Shown here piece by piece: positions 16,430 to 24,521 of a DNA stretch of 45,156 nt. The notes under the pieces were generated by a model. That model was not told the DNA's origin. It worked only from the letters and a program-made list of their open reading frames with translations, and did no database searches. This stretch comes from Candidatus Cloacimonadota bacterium (GTDB lineage: Bacteria; Cloacimonadota; Cloacimonadia; Cloacimonadales; Cloacimonadaceae), in assembly GCA_020532545.1 (NCBI GenBank), contig JAJBAW010000021.1:1-45156 (forward strand), read 5' to 3'. Each line of letters starts with the position of its first letter. Positions within the stretch are counted from its first letter, which is position 1. Both the position numbers and the translations under genes were made by a program.

Positions 16430-17452
16430 TTATCTGTCCTTCTTATCCTTTTTCTCTAGCCGCTTCACTTCCTGCACCACATCTACAAAGTGTTTTTCCA
16501 CCTCAGTGGGCTTACCAAGCTGCTCTTGATGCCATTCTTCATATTCAGTTCTCGCTTTCTGCAGCGCATCTTCGTGGGCAATCTTGCCAGCATGTTCCAG
16601 AATATCTCTGCCACTCAGCCTCAGGAAGTCATCCAATTTGATGATCCAGTCCTTCATATACATGGCTTTGCGCTCCAAGGCCTGCAATTCGGCAAAATCC
16701 AGATATAGCATCACTATCCGGTTGAGGATATTGAGCTCATTTTCCTCCAAATAGTTTTTGGCAACCCCAATATCTGCCTTACGTGGCAAGCTGCCAGACC
16801 AATTTGTCAGCCCCATATTGGCTTTTGAGGAATCTGCCCGCTGATACACTATTTCGGCTGCGGTGTGCCCATGGCTGGCCCAGTGCATCTTGTTCTGGAG
16901 CACTCTGAAGAAATCTCTGGATACTTCTGCCCGGGGATCGTAATCCATGCTTGTGGCATAGATCTCCAGCACCTTGCGCCAAAACACTTTCTCGGAAGAT
17001 CGAATGTCTCTGATGCGGGCCAGCAACTCTTCAAAGTATTTGCCACCACCAGTTTCTTTCAGACGTTCATCATCCATTGTAAAGCCCTTGACGATGTATT
17101 CCCTCAGGCGCTCTGTAGCCCACCTGCGAAAATGCGTGGCTACAGTAGATTTGATCCTATAGCCCACACTGATGATGAGGTCCAGATTGTAGTGTTTTGT
17201 ATTATAGCTTTTGCCATCTGTGGCAGTTATTAAGAAATCCTTAATAACTGGTTCCGGCTCCAATTCTCCCTCTGCAAAGATGTTCTTGATATGGATATTA
17301 ATGTTTGGCACGGTGGTCTGAAACAGCTCTGCCAGTTGCTTCTGCGTAAGCCACAGGCTTTCATTTTCCAGCCTGGTTTCCAATCTCAATTTGCCGTCTT
17401 TTCCTTGATAAAGCAGAATTTCACTTTTCATACTCAATTCTCTTGTTGTCAT
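16430..17452 (-). CDS. RhuM-family protein
   Basis: A 340-residue member of the virulence RhuM family, first noted in Salmonella SPI-3 and now often seen near restriction or defence genes. Conserved features are SLWLTQKQLAELFQTTVPNI (a helix-turn-helix-like start, about 32-51), NTKHYNLDLIISVGYRIKS, the HFRRWATERLREYIVKGFTM block and SEKVFWRKVLEIYATSMDYD. The length and these motifs are complete, so this gene looks intact even though both neighbours are broken. The molecular role of RhuM is unknown. ATG 17452 has AAGG seven bases upstream; ATG 17431 is an alternative. Confidence 0.88.
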   Translation of the reverse strand: MTTRELSMKSEILLYQGKDGKLRLETRLENESLWLTQKQLAELFQTTVPNINIHIKNIFAEGELEPEPVIKDFLITATDGKSYNTKHYNLDLIISVGYRIKSTVATHFRRWATERLREYIVKGFTMDDERLKETGGGKYFEELLARIRDIRSSEKVFWRKVLEIYATSMDYDPRAEVSRDFFRVLQNKMHWASHGHTAAEIVYQRADSSKANMGLTNWSGSLPRKADIGVAKNYLEENELNILNRIVMLYLDFAELQALERKAMYMKDWIIKLDDFLRLSGRDILEHAGKIAHEDALQKARTEYEEWHQEQLGKPTEVEKHFVDVVQEVKRLEKKDKKDR

Positions 17453-17472
17453 CTCATTGCCTTTATAGTATC

Positions 17473-17694
17473 CTATATTCCTTGTCTGAATTCTTCTTCG
17501 CCCCAGCCCACTTCATCAGCCCATAAGACAGCTTTTGAGCTGGGAGATTTCAAGCTGAATAGCGACGCTTCGATCTGGCGGGGATGCAGATCTACACAGG
17601 CATCAAACAGTGCTCTGCCCACACGATCCACCCCGGCTCCACCCAGAGGGCTAAGCTCGTAAGCATGGTACTTTGCCTGAAAATATATAATCAT
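17473..17694 (-). pseudogene. Truncated N-terminus of an SNF2-type helicase
   Basis: A 73-residue ORF beginning MIIYFQAKYHAYELS, then GGAGVDRVGRALFDACVDLH, RQIEASLFSLKSPSSKAVLW and ADEVGWGEEEF. This matches the start of large defence-associated SNF2 helicases (FxAxYxAxEL...DLxPxQIEAALFAL.SPLSKGxLLADEVGLGKT). The frame stops exactly where Walker A should be: GLGKT has become GWGEE, then FRQGI and a stop. The rest of the helicase is absent, as if a deletion joined this stub to the RhuM gene. Confidence 0.72.
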
Positions 17695-18263
17695 CTACCT
17701 ACCTATATCTACTGCACTATCTATCTGATATTCTATTAATCACAATGCCTTTGGGAACTTGAGTCTCAAATTTGGCGTAAGTCCCAACCCGTATTTTCAC
17801 GGATATTTGAGAACATGATAAGTTACCGCTTCTTGCATTGTATCTAAGGTCATAGGACTGTTTATAGTGTTTTTTATCTTCACTAATTCAGTCAAGCTCT
17901 TTATTTTCAATCTACCTTTTTTAAGCAGACTACAAACGTCTAATTGGATAACTTTGGGCTTAAGCTGGGGATTTATGAGCCTCCGCCATCAAAGTATCCA
18001 TCACCGATTTAGAGTAGATCGGGTACACCAAGCTTTGGGAGGTCACTTTCGGTAGGTGCCTATCAACCAAAGAATTCTCTACTATTTTTTAGAAAACAAA
18101 TAGTCCTTGACGGGAAAACGGGATTGAATTTACATTCCGGTTTCATCCGGTTGGTCATCTAAACCCAACCGGCTTTGTGCTTAGCTTAAACAGAATTCTA
18201 TGAGTAGGCAAGGAGATTATGACCTCCAAGTCTCGATTTAACAAACTATTAAGGAGTAGCGTT
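17695..18263. other. Gene-poor spacer with possible further remnant
   Basis: No intact gene. On the minus strand 17721-17800 reads VKIRVGTYAKFETQVPKGIV and then INRISDR and a stop, a protein-like fragment that may be the end of another lost gene of the helicase cluster (weak). A hairpin CCGGTTGG (18147-18154) / CCAACCGG (18165-18172) lies before the peptidase gene. Confidence 0.35.
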
Positions 18264-18947
18264 ATGTACAGGACGATAGGCAGAATAGCGGTTGCAGCAC
18301 TAGTATGTGTAGTTTTGGTAATTAGCGGCTGGCTAATCTTCAACCGATTTCAAATAAGTCCAAGACTTGAGAAACCGGCCTCAGCCCAAGCTAAAGAAAT
18401 AGATCTGGACGCCTCACTTCCCCGGGAAAGCATACCCACGATCAAGCTGGAGGTAAAATTCAAAGCGCAAGTCCCACCCGGAGAGTGGAAACATACCAGC
18501 AATTGCCTGCCAGCCTCTACGGCAATGCTCTATTCTTATTACAAAGGAATCACACCCACCGAAAAGATGATCCAAGAATTCGATGATTGGGCAGAGCTGA
18601 CCAACGGAAAACCGATAAATGGATACAGCGGCAACAAAAAAGGGTATTCTGGTGCTGAAGCGAGAGATTTTCTAAAACCTAAGGGAGTGGAACCACTATA
18701 TAATGAAAGAGGCAATCTCCCTATCCTGGTGAATTATTTACGACAAGGGAAGCCAGTGATGGTCACCGTCAAGCGCAAGATGAATCCGGAAATCAAAACC
18801 TTTCACGCTATGGTCGTGGTGGGCATTTCACCCGACTACATCTTTTTACACGATCCCGGCAGAGCACAGGGCAACAATAACCGCTATCCACTGGACCTGT
18901 TTCTCAGGATTTGGCGGATGGGTAATAACAGTATGTTCTGCATCTGA
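18264..18947 (+). CDS. Membrane-anchored C39-like cysteine peptidase
   Basis: A 227-residue protein with an N-terminal TM anchor (IAVAALVCVVLVISGWLIF) and a papain-like C39_2 domain. The likely catalytic Cys81 is in HTSNCLPASTAMLYSYYKG, His181 in IKTFHAMVVVGIS and Asp197 in IFLHDPGRAQG. This Cys-His-Asp order and spacing fit peptidase_C39-like enzymes that act outside the membrane. No ABC exporter or bacteriocin-like precursor is nearby, so the substrate is unknown. ATG 18264 has AAGGAG seven bases upstream. An in-frame ATG at 18219 has AAGGAG only three bases away and would add 15 basic residues. Confidence 0.8.
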   Translation: MYRTIGRIAVAALVCVVLVISGWLIFNRFQISPRLEKPASAQAKEIDLDASLPRESIPTIKLEVKFKAQVPPGEWKHTSNCLPASTAMLYSYYKGITPTEKMIQEFDDWAELTNGKPINGYSGNKKGYSGAEARDFLKPKGVEPLYNERGNLPILVNYLRQGKPVMVTVKRKMNPEIKTFHAMVVVGISPDYIFLHDPGRAQGNNNRYPLDLFLRIWRMGNNSMFCI

Positions 18948-19405
18948 GCATTGTGTAAGGGCATTCTTCGTCCCGCCTGGATTCGTTTTCGGGCTAAAAG
19001 AATTGCACATGTCTAATTAGATAAGATTAGCGTTTTTAGAAAAAAGGAGCCGAAGACAGAAAATGCCAGGAGCCGGTTCAAAAAAGAATCTTCACCTTAG
19101 CACATTTCTATAGCGGAACAAAGAGAAAATTCCCGCTGTTTATGAAAAAAAACTGTTTTCTGAAGAAAGCAAAACAAATAAGTGGACAATCTGAAAAAGG
19201 ATGGGAGGATCACCACTATTGAATTGCATAGATTATTCAGCAACGACATCCATACGGATAAAACCTAACTCGACTCGATACGCATCATCATCGAATAACT
19301 GCAGTAGTGGAGCTTGTTCTTCGTAAGTGCCACTTTGCTAACCCATGAAGGTAATCCATCGCAAGCCATCAATAATTATCAAAGGTGAACTCAATCTTGA
19401 CTAAA
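18948..19405. other. Gene-free spacer between convergent genes
   Basis: Convergent intergenic region of about 460 bases. I see no protein-like ORF and no clear U-run hairpin. An AAGTGGACAATCTGAAAAAGG word near 19180 resembles the one near 14842 only in the GTGGACA core. Confidence 0.35.
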
Positions 19406-20056
19406 CTATATTACCTCTGTAGATCTATTATGTCTCATCCAGAATATCAAACCATATATGGCCATTCCGAGCAAGAATACATATTGAATCGCAATGAATT
19501 TCACGTCTTTTACCCAATATAGCCCGATCCCGATTACATCTACAATGATCCAATAAATCCAACCTTCAATGCGTCGTCGGGTAGTCAGATACATCGCTAT
19601 AAAGCTCATAACGGTGGTTAGTGCATCGAGAACCGGGTATGATGCCGGTGCCAGAAAGATGGTGGGAAACCAAATGTGAAAGCGGGTAACACAAAAGGCA
19701 AGCAAAGAGGTGGCAGCTAATGTGAGAATTGCCAATGTTAAAGCCCCTGTCATATTACTCCAGGAAGTTGGGATATCCCCTTTATCATGTCTCTGCTTCT
19801 GCCAGAAGACCCAGCCGATAATGCTAATAACCAGATAGTAAATCTGTTCCATCATGTCCGAATAAAGCTGGATCTGATAGAACAGTAACCCGTATAATAT
19901 CACGGATATGATGCCTGTGGGCCAAGTTAGAATATTCTTTCTTGCTATCAAGTAAACAGAAGCAAAATACAGCACGGTTCCAACGAACTCAATATAGCTG
20001 AGGGGATAGCCCCATATCGACAACATGATCTTGTTTACACTAAGTAGATCTATCAT
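19406..20056 (-). CDS. pnuC: PnuC-family nicotinamide riboside/mononucleotide transporter
   Basis: A 216-residue, mostly hydrophobic protein with about seven TM segments. PnuC features include IEFVGTVLYFASVYLIARKN, the NILTWPTGIISVILYGLLFY signature with the WPxG motif, MEQIYYLVISIIGWVFW and the later RIEGWIYWIIVDVIGIGLYW. PnuC imports nicotinamide riboside through the inner membrane, and internal phosphorylation traps it. The start overlaps the nadR stop by four bases (ATGA), so the kinase and the importer are translationally coupled. Confidence 0.93.
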   Translation of the reverse strand: MIDLLSVNKIMLSIWGYPLSYIEFVGTVLYFASVYLIARKNILTWPTGIISVILYGLLFYQIQLYSDMMEQIYYLVISIIGWVFWQKQRHDKGDIPTSWSNMTGALTLAILTLAATSLLAFCVTRFHIWFPTIFLAPASYPVLDALTTVMSFIAMYLTTRRRIEGWIYWIIVDVIGIGLYWVKDVKFIAIQYVFLLGMAIYGLIFWMRHNRSTEVI

Positions 20057-21039
20057 AACTGATTTTCCTCCAATATGTTTTGTACTGCTGATACTCGTTC
20101 AGCAAGACTACCACCGATAACCTGATACTCAATTCTGTATTTATCAAGAAGATCAAAATTAAGCTGTTGCAGCTCTTCTCGGGATCCCGGTCCAGATCTA
20201 TCCCAGGTGTCCTCAAAAGGGATGTCATTCAAGCACAATAGATAGATGCTGTGTGTGTAGAGCGAGCGGGTGAATAATTCTAATAAATTGGACGAGGCTT
20301 TACCAAAGTAGTATAATGCATAGGCTAGGGTAGTAATGATAGTCGTATCCAAAAATAGTCTGTCGCCTGAGCCACAAGATGCCTTTACTTCTGATTCCAA
20401 TTGCCTTTCAGCTATCACTTCCAGATCTCTGATGCTCAAGCGGTGGTTCTTTTGATGCTCGAACCAATAAGTCCTTCCGTACTCAGGGCAGTAATCACCC
20501 TGTAACTTTTCCGAGCATAGTTTTGCTAAGGTCGTTTTCCCTGATGATGGACCACCAATGAATACTATCTTTGGCTTGATGTCCTGGTACACGATATCGG
20601 AAACCATGTGTTTGTATTTAATAACGTTGGCCCTGATATCGGTGGCAGATACAGGACAGTTGTTCCGGTTAGGATCAACAATTCTGTTTACACAGTTCAG
20701 TGCTTGGCTGATATGTTCTCCATAAGGTTCGCTGGAATAAAAGGAATGAATATGGTAATCTTTCAGAAAGTGCGTTAGATAATCTTCGTGAACTCGCTTA
20801 ACTTCATCCGAGTAGCCAACCATTTGCGGACCATCTTCAGCAATTAGTACTTCAACCATCGGGAATATCTTTCTGATCCAGTTCGCTCGTATCTCTGTTG
20901 GGATTGATGTGACCTCACTGGCATTATATATGATTACGATCACTCTATTCATTTCAGATAAGGCAACCTTAATTAGGAATTCATGACCTTTGTGGAAAGG
21001 GGAATACTTCCCTAAAGTAAATCCGATTGCTTCTCCCAT
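20053..21039 (-). CDS. nadR: NadR-like bifunctional NMN adenylyltransferase / nicotinamide riboside kinase
   Basis: A 328-residue bifunctional enzyme of NAD salvage. The N-terminal nucleotidyltransferase has GFTLGKYSPFHKGHEFLI (HxGH at 16-19) and the VSATDIRAN motif (about 130-138). The C-terminal kinase has Walker A FIGGPSSGKTTLAKLC (about 160-175), and CPEYGRTYWFE and FLDTTIITTLAY further on. It turns nicotinamide riboside into NMN and NMN into NAD. There is no N-terminal HTH, so the repressor function of enterobacterial NadR is missing. ATG 21039 is used because the TLGKYSPFHKGH core begins right after it; the open frame upstream to 21090 has no ribosome binding site. Confidence 0.92.
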   Translation of the reverse strand: MGEAIGFTLGKYSPFHKGHEFLIKVALSEMNRVIVIIYNASEVTSIPTEIRANWIRKIFPMVEVLIAEDGPQMVGYSDEVKRVHEDYLTHFLKDYHIHSFYSSEPYGEHISQALNCVNRIVDPNRNNCPVSATDIRANVIKYKHMVSDIVYQDIKPKIVFIGGPSSGKTTLAKLCSEKLQGDYCPEYGRTYWFEHQKNHRLSIRDLEVIAERQLESEVKASCGSGDRLFLDTTIITTLAYALYYFGKASSNLLELFTRSLYTHSIYLLCLNDIPFEDTWDRSGPGSREELQQLNFDLLDKYRIEYQVIGGSLAERVSAVQNILEENQL

Positions 21040-21111
21040 AGTCAATTCCCTCACTATTGGAAGCACGTTGTTGGACGCACAACGTGGCATATTTGCTTTT
21101 TCATTTCATCT

Positions 21112-22044
21112 TCATTGATTAAAGACAACCTGGAAGGGGATTACGTTGCCCAAGGGATTATGCTGTTTATGGGCATTATGATCATCAATAATGGTAAAAA
21201 CAATCAGTCTGAAGGCATGGCAGAAATTCTCTTCTGATAGTACTTCCCGGAAAAGCTCAGCCATGTGTTCAGGTGGATTCCTGAATGCTCCGCAGCCCCA
21301 GGCGCTAAGAATCATAGCATCATGACCATGGGCTTTCCCAATCCTCAAGATCGCCCGGATCTTTTCTTGGGTCGGGGAGATCATCCGCTCTACCATGCGC
21401 AGCTTGCCACCAAAAACTTCCAAAGGGGGGTGAGAAAAAGCTGCCACGCTAATCATGTGCATAGGATAAGGGGAGTCCAACAAATAATATCCGGTCCTTT
21501 CCGAAGAGCGAAACACAAGCAGATCAGGTGAATAAATCCCGCCTGCTTCCTCCGGGATCGGATAACTAAACTCCGTATTACGTTCAATTCCATACTCTTG
21601 GCAATAGCCCATGTATTGATACAGAGATAAAAGAGCTGTGGAGCGGCGGAATAGATTCTCTTCCTGAGCTCCGCTACCTTTTGTTACGCCTCCACCTGGA
21701 TTGTAAGCATTCGCCATATTCAAAACTGCCGGATTATAACCCATCAATTGCAATAATCTGCTTGTTTCAAGGCAGTCTGCTTCCAGTGTGTAGATTTTGG
21801 TATCATAGGCAGCGCTTGAAGTGGGAAAGCTAATCAAGCGGGTATCTGGATAGAATACAGAGTTTTGATGCTTGTCATTGTTCAGTATTATTTCATTTCC
21901 CGAAATGGATTTGTAGCACCTTTCCCGGATAATTTCCACAGTGTTGTGGAATACCTCTTTTCTAAGGTCGCGGTAATAATTTGGCCCAGTGCTTCGGGCA
22001 GCAAAGTGAACCAACCAAGTTTGATGGTCCCAGCTAATGTTCAT
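21112..22044 (-). CDS. Microbial PARG-like macrodomain protein (TIGR02452 / DUF2263)
   Basis: A 310-residue protein with the bacterial poly(ADP-ribose) glycohydrolase signature GGG-x7-QEE in VLNMANAYNPGGGVTKGSGA followed by QEENLFRRS (GGG about 117-119, QEE about 127-129). The macrodomain C-terminal element HDAMILSAWGCGAFRNPPE is also present. Such enzymes remove ADP-ribose from targets, with the second glutamate catalytic. It is the first gene of a minus-strand operon with nadR and pnuC, which ties ADP-ribose removal to NAD replenishment. ATG 22044 follows AGAGG by five bases; the GTG two codons earlier is less likely. Confidence 0.88.
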   Translation of the reverse strand: MNISWDHQTWLVHFAARSTGPNYYRDLRKEVFHNTVEIIRERCYKSISGNEIILNNDKHQNSVFYPDTRLISFPTSSAAYDTKIYTLEADCLETSRLLQLMGYNPAVLNMANAYNPGGGVTKGSGAQEENLFRRSTALLSLYQYMGYCQEYGIERNTEFSYPIPEEAGGIYSPDLLVFRSSERTGYYLLDSPYPMHMISVAAFSHPPLEVFGGKLRMVERMISPTQEKIRAILRIGKAHGHDAMILSAWGCGAFRNPPEHMAELFREVLSEENFCHAFRLIVFTIIDDHNAHKQHNPLGNVIPFQVVFNQ

Positions 22045-22130
22045 AGACACCTCTCTTATTCTTCATATCAGGACAATATCTTTGTTAGAAGCAAGGTATT
22101 CATTCACTAATTTTGTGGCAAGATATTTTT

Positions 22131-22169
22131 CATACATTAGGTGTATCTTTGGGGCGTTGCTAATGTATG
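22131..22169. promoter_or_regulatory. 10-bp perfect inverted repeat upstream of the PARG-nadR-pnuC operon
   Basis: CATACATTAG (22131-22140) and CTAATGTATG (22160-22169), 19 bases apart, lie about 90-125 bases before the PARG start and about 180 bases after the end of the large operon. This could be an operator for the NAD genes or a weak terminator; it has no T-run on either strand. The rest of 22045-22352 shows no gene. Confidence 0.4.
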
Positions 22170-22352
22170 GCTGAGAATTTAGCCTCACAGATGCGATGTC
22201 TAAAGACAAGATGTCATGACTTCATGCAGTTATCTCTGATCTTCCTGAAATCTCAGCGTCCCTCAAACATGATTTTCCGGGAAGGATTGTTCTGGTTCTT
22301 GAGTCTGGTCGACTGAGAAAACCTAATGACATTAGAATTGAAACGTACCCAA

Positions 22353-23066
22353 TCATTCCTTAATTCCTTTCACCATGTCCATCTCATCATATTTGAATAC
22401 GATCTCGATGCACCTGTCTCCTCTTATCTTATCTTCAGATGTAATCAGATGATTTTCGCCATACCCGCAGGCGAGTATTTTGTACTTATTTCTATCATTG
22501 GTGTGAATAAATACCCTCTCAAAAAAATGGGACCTTATCGCATCTGCTCTGCGTTGAGAGAGCGCATAATTTGAGTATTCATCACCATCCGTATTGGCAT
22601 GTCCTATAATGAGGATAGTGTAGGTTTCATAGCGTTTCTTTGATGAATCTTTACCGTCATTTTCATTGAGAAAGTCCTTGAGCACTCTTCCAAATTTTTG
22701 AACGGTTTCTACTGCAGAGGGTTCAAGTTGGGATATCATATAATGGTTATTTACTTTCCAGATCATGTTTTGGGAAAACACAATTACTGTATCTACCGCG
22801 GCATCGCTGCCCTTATCTTCCCTTTTTACCTCACGGATCATCTTGCTGAGATCAGGGTCTTGCTGCAGGATTTCGATCAATTTGTTTCTGTCCTTTTTCG
22901 CAGTTTCAGCGTATTTTGCCAGTTCTTGATATTTTTTTATCTCGGAATTCAAACGGACTGTATTCACAATGAAGACCATCAAAATGATGATGAGGAAGCA
23001 CAGAGATGCATCGGTGAAGACGGTCCAAACATTGAAGCTATTTTGTCTACGATCTCTTTGAAGCAT
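22353..23066 (-). CDS. MotB/ZorB-like protein with OmpA peptidoglycan-binding domain
   Basis: A 237-residue protein with a short cytoplasmic N-terminus. One TM (VFTDASLCFLIIILMVFIV) carries an Asp (about D19) near its cytoplasmic end, in the place of the proton-accepting Asp of MotB and ZorB. A coiled linker follows (about 45-85), then an OmpA-like domain with TILIIGHANTDGDEYSNYAL, SQRRADAIRSHF, GYGENHLI and DRCIEIVF. The product should anchor a channel to peptidoglycan. ATG 23066 overlaps the ZorA-like gene by 20 bases; an upstream TTG at 23102 is an alternative start. It is the last gene of the tubulin/Hsp70 operon. Confidence 0.87.
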   Translation of the reverse strand: MLQRDRRQNSFNVWTVFTDASLCFLIIILMVFIVNTVRLNSEIKKYQELAKYAETAKKDRNKLIEILQQDPDLSKMIREVKREDKGSDAAVDTVIVFSQNMIWKVNNHYMISQLEPSAVETVQKFGRVLKDFLNENDGKDSSKKRYETYTILIIGHANTDGDEYSNYALSQRRADAIRSHFFERVFIHTNDRNKYKILACGYGENHLITSEDKIRGDRCIEIVFKYDEMDMVKGIKE

Positions 23067-24510
23067 AGTGCACCGTGATTCCTTTGTTGATAATTTCTTC
23101 AAAGGCTCGCTTTAGATTCCCATCCAGCTGCCTTGTATTGGTGTTAAGTGTCGTAAGTAGGTTTTCCTGCTTGGGGAATGACTCTCCGATCTTATCGGTG
23201 GTTTCCCCCATCACTTTGGACAATTCCTTATAAGCATTCTTCATCTGCTCTCCGGATACACCCGCAAGGTCTGTAAAGGCTTTCAGCATACGGCTGTTTG
23301 CTAAATCCAGAATTCCCTGCAATTGTTTCTGGCCCTCTGCGGTGGAAGTTTCTATCATCTTCAACTGGCTATTGAAGCTTGCATTCACGCCTTCAAATAC
23401 GTCTTTCATGCCTTGCATCAGCCCATCTACATCCGTGATGATTTTTTCAACAAGGTTCTCGATCATAACCTGATTAGCACTATTCAGGTCGTATGCCTTT
23501 TTGTTCTGGTTGAGGTTCTCACTCATCACCATGCTTAGCTGATTAATCATCTCCGAAGGTTGAGTCTGCTGCGCGTGGAGATTACTGATCAGAGCAATTT
23601 GAGTGTGGAAGGCAGCGGAAAATTCGCCTATTTGATCAATCAGCTTTTCAGACAATGCAGCAAAATTATTCAAATTTTGCATCATGGATTTGATGTTTAC
23701 GCTGGATTGGTGTAGCTGGGAAATTGCAGAATTCCAGTTTTTCTTCACACTATCCAAAGATTTACGTTCCTCATTGAGCTTTTCAATCACGGCCTCAAGC
23801 TTAGCTTCATTGCTGGAGACCATCGTGAAGATCTGATCAGCACTATGTTTTATGATATCTTTAGACCACTCGGTGAACTTTTGGAAGGCAGCGTCCTGGG
23901 ATGCATTTACACTATTAATCCCATCTATGAAGGCAGTTTTGATACTTTGCGCAAGGTCTTTGAGATCCAGAGTTCTTTCACCACCATCTTTCATGAGAGT
24001 GGAAAACACCTGTTCCTTGGAATCCATAAAAATACTATCTATCCGTTTGTGGTTGAAACGCTGGCAGACATTTAAAAGGAGGGCTCCCAATAAGCCCAAA
24101 ACACTGGTCCCAAAAGCATAGGCAACTTGCCCGGTTAATTCACCAATTTCACCGCCGCCAGTCCCTGCGCCAATGGCATTCAAGAGATCCTTGAGTAAAC
24201 CTAATGATCCGGAAAGTCCCACAAAAGTTCCCAGCAGACCCAGGATACTCAAGCTGCCTATGATCAGGTTGATAAGACCTATATCAGGATCAAGACGGTT
24301 TTCCAGATCCATACGCAGATCATTTTCGATAAAGCTGGGAGAGACAGAACCCATTTTCAGGTAATATGAGGCCCGCTCTTGAACATAGCTGGACAAACTG
24401 AAGTTTTTGATACCTTCTCGTTGTTTGAACAGTATGGTGATCGCCCATACAATGGCTGCCAATAATAAGCCACTGATTAACAGCATTAATGCGATAACTA
24501 CAAATTGCAT
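23047..24510 (-). CDS. MotA/TolQ/ExbB (ZorA-like) channel protein with long coiled-coil tail
   Basis: A 487-residue inner-membrane protein. TM1 is at about 3-28, TM2 at about 77-100 and TM3 at about 128-149. TM2 and TM3 carry the family signatures LSILGLLGTFVGLSGSLGLL and GQVAYAFGTSVLGLLGALLL. About 330 residues of cytoplasmic coiled coil follow (for example around KLEAVIEKLNEERKSLDSVK). MotA, ExbB and TolQ lack such a tail; ZorA of Zorya defence systems has one. With the MotB-like gene it should form a proton-driven 5:2 stator-like motor. No zorC, zorD or zorE homologue is nearby; the partners are tubulin-like and Hsp70-like NTPases. Confidence 0.85.
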   Translation of the reverse strand: MQFVVIALMLLISGLLLAAIVWAITILFKQREGIKNFSLSSYVQERASYYLKMGSVSPSFIENDLRMDLENRLDPDIGLINLIIGSLSILGLLGTFVGLSGSLGLLKDLLNAIGAGTGGGEIGELTGQVAYAFGTSVLGLLGALLLNVCQRFNHKRIDSIFMDSKEQVFSTLMKDGGERTLDLKDLAQSIKTAFIDGINSVNASQDAAFQKFTEWSKDIIKHSADQIFTMVSSNEAKLEAVIEKLNEERKSLDSVKKNWNSAISQLHQSSVNIKSMMQNLNNFAALSEKLIDQIGEFSAAFHTQIALISNLHAQQTQPSEMINQLSMVMSENLNQNKKAYDLNSANQVMIENLVEKIITDVDGLMQGMKDVFEGVNASFNSQLKMIETSTAEGQKQLQGILDLANSRMLKAFTDLAGVSGEQMKNAYKELSKVMGETTDKIGESFPKQENLLTTLNTNTRQLDGNLKRAFEEIINKGITVHYASKRS

Positions 24511-24521
24511 AGTTTTGCTCC

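Noticed and set aside
22353-24510. Calling the last two genes a full Zorya defence system
   Set aside because: ZorC, ZorD and ZorE homologues are absent; only the ZorAB-like motor part is supported.
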